64,000 bases of DNA. It comes from Streptomyces sp. XY006. Its GTDB lineage: Bacteria > Actinomycetota > Actinomycetes > Streptomycetales > Streptomycetaceae. The DNA is taken from contig NZ_NOKT01000006.1 in NCBI RefSeq assembly GCF_002237655.1, forward strand, positions 124,001-188,000. Direction: 5' to 3'. Shown piece after piece: positions 48,301 to 57,300 of the stretch. The notes below the pieces were generated by a model. That model did no database searches, was not told where the DNA came from, and saw only the letters and a program-made list of their open reading frames with translations. Each line of letters starts with the position of its first letter. Position 1 is the stretch's first letter. Both the position numbers and the translations under genes were made by a program.

Positions 48301-51300
48301 ACCGCCGGACGCGACCGGCGAGCCCGGCTCCGCCGCCCCGCGCCCGGCGTGGCGGCGCACGCAGGTGCACTCGGCCGGCTTCGGCATGCGCGACGGACTG
48401 AGCTGGCGGCTGCCGGACGACCTCACCGTGCCCTTCCAGGGCCCGCGCCGCGCTCCTCGCACGCTCAGCTTCCCGGACGGGACGGAGCCGCGGGTCACCG
48501 ACATCACCGGCCTGCACCTGATCGACCCGCCGGAGGACATCGCACTGGCGATCTCCACCGCCCGGCCCGGCAGTTCCGCGCACCGCACGGTGGTCTCCTA
48601 TGTCCGCCCCACCCGGCTGCTCGCCCTGTTCGGGCGGATGACGGGCCCGGTGACCGGGCCCGAGCTGACCCGCGGCAGCGGCCAGCATCCGCTGGGCCAC
48701 CTGATCGTCGAACGGTCGGTGCCGCACCGGGCCACCCTGGTCACCGAGTCGGTCAAGGCGGAACTGCGCGACCTCACCCAGACCACCTACCAGAACGAGC
48801 GCGGGCACGTCCGCGACACCCGCTTCGGCGTCCAGGTCACCGCGGGCCCCAACTACACCCTCGTGGGCCCGGAGACGGACGTACGCCTCCAGGGCGGGCC
48901 GCTGGTCCGCGCCGACCTCACCAGCGGGCGCGGCCACTACCTCGGCGCGGACGCGGCCCGCAAGACCACCGGCCGGATCCGCAACCACCCGATGGCGCTG
49001 TACCGGGTCGAGCGCACCCTGATGGTGCGCATGCCCGGCGAGCCGGCGTCGGCGGCACGCCCGGTCCGGGTCGTCAGTCTGGACTGGATGGCCACGCAGG
49101 ACGCGCGTCGCCTCGCGGGCTGGGACGCCCGCACGCCGGGCCGGACAGGACCTCACCCGGACGCCGAGCCGCCCGTGCCGTGGTACCTCACCCGGGAGAA
49201 CCCCGTCCACCTCAGTGGCCAGGTCCGCGCGGAGGGCTTCCGCCCCGACCGTCCGCAGACCCTTCAGACCCTTCACTCCGGCGGCACCGGCCTGCCGCAG
49301 ACGCAGAACGAGACCCAGGCGCGACCCCGGCCCGGGACCGAGGCACAGCCGCAGCCACGACCCGGCTCGCAGAACCGGCCGCCGGCCCCGCAGGACCCCG
49401 CCCAGCCACAACCACAACCACAGCCCCAGGCCCAGGCCCAGGCCCAGATCCAGGCTCAGACCCCGCTGCAGGACACGGCTCAGCAGCCCGCGCCGCCGGA
49501 CCCCATGCGTGCCTTCACGGACGCCGTCCTCGACACCCTGTACCGCTCCTACCCGTCCCTGTTCGTCCCGCCGCTGATGCTGCGTCACCCGCGGCTGGCC
49601 AAGTTCTGGTACGGCGACGGCCGGATGCGCACCGCGCTGCACAACGACCGTCAGATCCGGGAAGCCCTCAACCGGCCGAGCCTGGCGCAGAGTTTGGACG
49701 ACCTGACCACCACCGGCGTCCCGGTCACCCTCACCGAGGACGGCAAGGTCCGCCGCGGCCACCACACCCTCATCCTGCGGGCCCGGCTCAGCGACCGGCA
49801 GTTCGAGACCACCATGAGCGAGCGCTCCCTGCGCAACGCGGTCATCGGCACCGAGATCTCCGGCCAGGGCCAGCAGGCGTCCGTCACGCTCTCGGGCGGT
49901 GTCGAACTCGGTATCTCCCCGCGCGACCACGACAAGGTGCCCGAGGCCGGACTGCCCCGCCAGACCGGCAACGTCACCCTCGGCGCCCGCTACGCCAAGA
50001 CCGAGCAGAAGGCCACCCGGAACACCGTCGCCGTCGCCCATGACCACCTCACGTTCCAGAACGGCGCCGACCTCTACAGCTACCGCGTGGAACTGGGCGC
50101 CACCTTCGAAGGACACCGCCGCCCCCGGGGCTGGGCGCGCCTGGCCACCGTCGGCCTGCTCGGCGCCGGCGTCTTCGTCAGCAAGGTCGAGGAACGGCCC
50201 CTGTTCGCCCAGGGCAGCGAGACCGTGGGCCGGGTGGAGCTCGCCGTGCCCGCCGCCCACGGCTCCGAACGCCACGCCCCCGCCGATCCGCCGCCCGGCC
50301 GGCCCGCGCCCGCTCCCACGACCGGCGCGCCACGCCGGCTCTCCAGCACCGAGGCGGACCAACTCCTCGACGGCGCCCGCCCGTTGTCCCGCGTGGACTC
50401 CGCCGACCAGCGCCTCACCCTCAAGCTGCTCAGCGCACCCCACGTCGTCCTCAGCACCGAGGGCGGCCCGCAGCGCCAGCAGCTCATGCAGGACACCGCC
50501 GACCGGGCCACCGGCTCCTCCTGGCACGTCGGCGCGCCCGGCGCCCCGGCCCGCACGGCACTGCGCCGGGCCATGGCCAACCTCAGTGTGGCCGGGCAAC
50601 TCGGCCAGTACCTGGGCCCGTTCGGTTCCCGCATCGCCGGTCTGACCGGCGCGGGACCGCTGCAGACCCACTACCTCAAGGCCGCGATCCGCGGCGAACT
50701 GCACAACCTGCGCGTCAAGAGCGACCCCAAGCCGGCCAGCCTGGAAGCCACCATCGGCAACGAGCACCGCGTCCTCGGCAGCGCCAGCACCGTCGCGCAC
50801 GCCACCCTCGGCCTCCAGGGCTCGGACATGCCGCTCCAGCAGGCCCCCGGGCAGCAGCCGGTGGTCGGCAGCTACTCGACCGCCCTGCAGTACGCCTGGG
50901 GCCGCGGCCGCAGCATGGCGCAGACCCTCACCCGGGGCCGCAACACCACCCTCACCTTCGCCGGGCGCATGTACCTGGTGGTCGCCGACGCCGTCGAGAC
51001 CGTCGCGGTGCGCGACCGCTGGACGGCCGCGATGGGCCTGGCCGGCACCCGCGCAGGCGGCAGGATCAGCTCCGCCGCCGGACGCCTGTCGGAGCACCTC
51101 GGCCGCCGGCTGGCCCCCCGCCGGGCCGCCGCAGCGCTCCAGCGCGTGCGCGACGCGGTGATGTTCCACCTGCCCATGCAGGACGCCATCGAGGCCGGAC
51201 TCGCCCCGGACGGCCTGGGCACCGCCACCCCGCGCAACCTCGGCGGCGGTTACCGGCTGCCCGGCTTCCTGCGCGGCCGGCGCTTCCCCACCCATCCCAG

Positions 51301-54300
51301 CGGCCGGCTCGACGCGAGCCGTGCCGCGCAGCACCTGCTGCCCCAGCTCGAGAAGATCGGCGTACCCTCCCACGACCGCGAACAGGTCCTGCAGCGGCTC
51401 TCCCCCGACTTCCTCCGCGCCCATCTGCACGAACTGACCACCGACGGCATGACCCTGCCGGTGCGCCACCGCACCTGGCGGAGCCCGCACCACCTGCCGG
51501 TCGGCGGCAGCCCGGCCCAGCTCCACTTCAAGCTGACCCCGGTCACCACCACCGTCGAGCGGCTGCGCACCGGCTTCGAGCTGGAGGACTACCGCACCAT
51601 CGCCCGCGACACCGCCACCGCCGTGTCCCAGGACCGCGGCGCCGACGTGACGCTCAGCGGCGGCCAGCGCGCCGCGGGCGACAGCGCCAACGTCCTGACC
51701 GCGAGCCCCTCGGCGCAGGGCACCGCGGCCAAACAGCGCTCCAGCGCCCGCACCGAGACCCACGGCAGCACCGCGATGCCGAACATCGCCACGACCCAGG
51801 CGCACGCCGAGATCGTCACCAGCTACGTGCTGACGGTCACCATGACCGACGTGAGCGGCACGCCCCTCGCCCCCCGGGTCGGCGCCGCGGTCGGCACCCT
51901 CAACGAGATCCTCCCGGCCAGCCTGCTCACCCCGAACGGCGACGGCTCCGACACCGCGCTCACCGAGCAGGAGGTGCCCGAACCCGAGCGCGCGGTCACG
52001 CTGCTCACCGCCGACCGGGCCCGCCCCGAGGCCATCGCCGCCTGGCGCACGACCACCAGCACGGGCACTGGCACCAGCACGGGCACCAGCACCAGCACCA
52101 GCACCAGCACGGGCACTGGCACCGGCACCGGCACCGGCACCACGACAGGCCCGGACACCGCCGACCTCCACACCCCCGACTCCGACGTCCTCCCCTTCGA
52201 CGACCGCATCGGCTCCGGCATCCTCGCCGTGGACATCCTCGGCGCGGCCAACGTGCAGGACGGCCTCACCCTCGCCACCGCCCGCGCCGACGGCTTCGGC
52301 GACAGCGACCTCGGCCGCCGCCACAGCGGTGACCTGCTCGCCGCCCGTGTGCGCTTGGCCCGCCTCACCCCGCTCACCGGCCTGGGCACGGCCCCCGCCC
52401 AGGCCCAGTTGGAGGCCACCTCCCAAGGCGGCCTGACCGCGGGCTTCCGCGAGGCACTCGGCCCCGACGGCTCGCCCCTGCCCACCCAGTCCTCCGCCCG
52501 CCTCCTCGGCCAGTCCCACACCGCCGACTCCCGCCTCTACGCGAAGATGCACCGCACCGGCGCCCGTCTGCTCGCCGTGGAGAACAAGCCGCGCATGGAG
52601 GCCATGCAGCGCCGCAAGACCTCCGACGCCCTGGAAGCCGGCATCACCGACAACGTCGAGGGCGCGGTGGGCACCTCCCCGCTGGCGGGCAACAGCAACG
52701 CGGGTGTGACGAACCCCGGCGCCACGGTCCCCATCGGCGGCGCGAACGACAGCACCGCCCTCAAGGGCTCGGCGGACACCACCCTCGGCACCCATCTCAA
52801 GGTCGTCACCGACCGCAGCATGCTCTTCGCCGTCCCGGTGAGCTGGCTGGCGGTCTCCGAGGTGCACCACCAGGTGACCGACAGCCGCCCGCTGCACGCC
52901 CTCGGCAAGGCCCGGCGCGGCCCCCGCGCGGCGGAGGCCCGCACGACCGCCCTGGTCTGGCTGCGCGAGGACATCGCCCGCGACTACGGCCTCCTCGACG
53001 ACACCACCTACCCCGACGACGTGAGCGCCGCCTGGGACGCCCAGGCGAAAGCCGCCGCCGACCTGGCCACGGCCGAACAGCGCTACTACGACGCCCGCGC
53101 ACGCGCCCGCGACACCTGGCTCGACCTCACCCCGCAGGAACAGGCAGCGCTCGGCGCCCCCTCCACCGACCCGGCCTCCGTGCCCACCTCACCGGCCGTC
53201 ACCGCCTGGCAGGCCGCCCGAGACGAGGCCCGTCTCTGGGAGCAGCGCACCGACGCCGCCGCGGCGGAGCACCACCGCCTGCACCTCGCCGCGACCCGCC
53301 TCACAGCCCACCACCGCGGCCAGTCCACCACCCCGGCACCGGAACGGCCCGCCTACACCGAGCCGGCCTGGCGCTCCGAGGCACCCGTCCCCTACACCGT
53401 CAGCGCCGCAACCGACTCCACTCCGCGCATCCTCACCTCACCGGACGGCGCCACCGTGCGCGAGGTGCACGACGTGCCGCACGACGGCGCCTCGTTCTTC
53501 CACGCGCTGCTCGCCGTCGCGGCCGACCGGGGCCGACTGGCCCATCTGCTCGGGACCGACCTCGCCGACCGGTTCAGCGCCGCCCCCGGTGACCCCGCGA
53601 TCACCGCCGAGGCCGTGGGCGCCGCACGCGACCGCCTCGCCTGGGCACTGGGCGAGGACAGCAATCACGACCTGCTCGACTCGCTCGCCCTGGACTCCGC
53701 CGACACCTTCACCCAGGACGAGATCGACACCGCCGGGCTTCAGTTCACCCCGGCCCAGCAGGCCGAGTTCGACGCGTTCGGACGTCTCCCGCAGACCTTC
53801 TGGCCCACCCCCGACCAGCGTGTCGCCCTGGCCGTCCTCGCCCTGTCCCGCCCGTTCGCGAGCGAACCACGGCAGGACACCGGCGCCCAGCCGGTGGACG
53901 GCGAGCAGACCCCGCCCGGCCGCCGTGCCGGCGACCACGGCGGCGCCGACCTGCTGCCCGCCCTCGCCGCCCGCGTCCTGGGCACGCCCCTCACCGTCGT
54001 CACCGGCGAAGGCCGCAGTCAGCTCTTCCTCCCGCACGGCACCGATCCGGCCACCGTACGACCGGCCACCGACCCGGTCCTGTTCGCCGCCGGCGACTTC
54101 TTCCACGCCGCCCTGCCCCCGGGCACCCCGCCCCCGGTCACCACACCACTGCCGGCCCCCGCCCTCACCACTCCCGGTACGGACACCGCCGCCCCGCGGC
54201 CCACCCCGCACCGCAGCCACTCCACGCCGCCCTGGATGCCGCCCGCCACAACCTCCGGCCCGCGCTACCGCCTCGACCGCGACGGCGTCCTCACCGCACC

Positions 54301-57300
54301 CGACGGCGCCACCTACACCCAGGGACCGCACACCGGCCGGGGCAACGGCTTCTTCGGCGCGCTCTCCACCGCCCTGCGCCAGGCCGCCGAGCAGCCCGGA
54401 CTGCACCACCGCGAGGCAGCACGCCTGCGCACCCGCGCCGACGCCACACCCTCGCTGCTGATGCGACTCAACGGCCTGCCCGGCGACCCGGCCGAACGCG
54501 CCACGCTCTTCTCGCCCCCGCCCCTGCGCACCAGGCGGGGCGCCCCCGCACCGAGCCCCGAGGCCCTCGAAGGGCATCTGCGCCGGCACCTGTCCGAAGC
54601 CCCGTGGAGCCCTGAGGCCGACCGTGCGGTGGCGCGGTGGGCCGCCGCCGCGACCGGCACCACCATCACCCTGATCGAGGAGAACGGCACCGCCCACACC
54701 TACGCGGGCCCGTCCTCCGACAGCCCGCACCTGCGCCTGCGCCGCCGCGGCGGCGACGTCGTCCCCCTCCTGCCACGCACCCCGGCCCCTGAGCCGACCA
54801 TCCAGGAGGAGGAAGAGGCGACCGACCTGAGCACGCTGTCCGGCACCGGCACGGCCACACCGTCCACGGCCGCGGAGCCGTTGCTGCGGCCGTTCAAGCT
54901 GGGCCGTTTCGAGTTCACGAACCTCAACCAGACGGACCGCTACCTCGACAAGGCCGTCCGCATCGCCGAACTGCTCGACGAGCACACCACGATCAGGAAC
55001 TACATCGGCAACCGCACGGTCCGCATCACCCTGCGTCTACGGACGACGGAGACCCCGGCCGACGTCATCGACCGCGGCGACGACGGCGTGGACATCAACC
55101 TCGCCAGCTACTACTTCGAGAAGTACGACACCGGCTACATCATGGGCATGCTCGCCCACGAAATCGGCCTCCACCCCCTGGCGTCCCGGGACCCCGACAT
55201 CCCCGAACAGGAGGAGGCCTACCAGGGCATGCCCCTGACCGTGCCGGGACTGACCGACCTCAACCCCCCGCGCGTGATGAACACCGAAACGGCAGGCCAG
55301 CGCGACCACATCATGGCCGCCTACCCCGCCACCATCCGCCACCGCCTCTACCGCAGCATCGTCATCGACATGGCCGACGTCCTCGCCCGCCGCGCCCGCG
55401 CCGGCGTCCCCGGCGCCAAAACCCAGGACGTCACCGATCTGTTCGACACCTACCTGATGGACCTCGCCTCCATCGCCGTCACCAGCGACTACCGACTCAA
55501 CGCCGTCAAAGAACCCAACTACACCGCCCGCGTCTACAACGCCTACAAAGACCAACTACGCGACACCCTCGGCGACAACACCACCCTCAAAAACCTCCTG
55601 CCCTCCAACAAGACCCTGTTCGGCGTCGCCCGCAACTTCACCCAACTCGCCACCGCCATCGCCACCAACAACCGCGGCGACAGCATCCAGCAACCCACCG
55701 CATCCGCACCGGCCACCACCGGCGTCGTCGCGCCCCGTATGCCGCAATCCAACAACACCACGCCTGCCACAGCGGAGCCGGTCCTCGCCCCGTTCAAGTC
55801 GGGGAACTTCGAGTTCACCAACCTCAAGCACACGAACGAGAAGTACCGCGACAAGGCGATCCGCATCATCGAGCTGCTGCGCAGGCACGACACGATCCGC
55901 GACTACGTGGGTGATCGGACCGTCCGCATCACCCTGCACGTGCGGACGACGGAGACGCCTGCCGACGTGACCGACCGCGGCGACGACGGTGTCGACATCA
56001 ATCTCGCGAGCTACTACTTCGAGAAGTACGACACCGGCTACATCATGGGCATGCTCGCCCACGAGATCGGCCTCCACCCCCTCGCCGGCCGGAACACGAA
56101 GATCCCCGAGGAGGAGGACCTCTACCGGGGCATGCCTCTGCTGGTCCCTGGCCTGGAGACGCTCAAGGAACCCCGCTTCATGAACACCGAGGGCGCCGGC
56201 CAGGACGACCACATCATGGCCGCCTTCCCTCACACCATCCGCCACGGGATCTACCGCGACATCGTCCTGACCATGGCCAACGTCCTCGCCGAGGACGCCC
56301 GCAACGGCGAGGAGGGCGCCAAGGCCAAGGACGTCACCGACCTCGTCGACACCTACCTGATGGACCTGGCCACCATCGCGGTGACCAACGACCGCCGTAA
56401 GGACGCGGCCTGGGAACCCCGCTACACGGCCAGGGTGTACAACGCCTACAAGGAGCAGTTCGCCGCGCAGTTGCCGGCCGACAGCCCCGTGCGGGACCTG
56501 CTGCCTGCGAACAAGAGCTGGTACAACGTCACCAACAACTTCCTCGGCCTCGGAGCCAGCTTCGCCTTCAACAACCAGGGCGACAGCATCCAGACCGCCC
56601 CACCGCAGCAGGGCGGCGACTCCGGCGGGACCCGCCCCCGCCTCGCCCCCGCGGCCGACAACCCGGCGCCGTCGCCCGCCGCATCCGGCACCGCCACCAG
56701 CACCAGCACCAGCACCAGCACCAGCACCAGCGACACTCCACCCCGCAGGGCTCGCGACCGGCGTCCGCGGTTCGTCGTCCGCTCGGGCTTCGACGCCCGC
56801 CGGTTCACCTACGACGGCGAACCCGTCACCGACCTCACCGTCCGCATCGCCCTGCGCGGCACGGACGACGATGCCGCCCGCGTCTTCGCCCAGCTCCAGG
56901 CGGGCGTGCACGAGTTCCTCAACGCCCCCGGCCACCTCCTCCCCGGTGGCGACCGCCTCCACATCACCGTCGAACGCGTCGACCCCGCCGCCGGAGCCGG
57001 CACCACCGGCAAGTCGCCGCACCTGACCGTGGACCTGGCCGGCCTCGACCGCACCATGGACCAGACGACCTGGTGGACCGACGCCGACCCCGTCCACCTG
57101 GTGCACGAGCTCACCCATCAGCTCGGTCTGCGCGACGAGTACCGCGACGCCGACACCCCGCACCGTCCCCACATCCCCGGCAGCCTCCTCGGCGCCCTGG
57201 AGGAGGCTCCCGAGGACGCCTCTCTCGCCGCGGCCGGTCTGCGCGGCCGTCATCTGCAGCTGCTGCAGGCACTGATCGGCGACGTCGAGCCCCTGCCCGG

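Noticed and set aside
48239..52897. A 1552-codon minus-strand frame inside the giant gene
   Set aside because: It has no family motifs and Arg/Gly/Ala-rich composition. The plus frame continues through with conserved protease motifs on both sides.
44231..56730. Short arrays of hexamers that could be mistaken for CRISPR-like repeats
   Set aside because: Units are 6 or 9 bp, in frame, without unique spacers, and encode linker residues.
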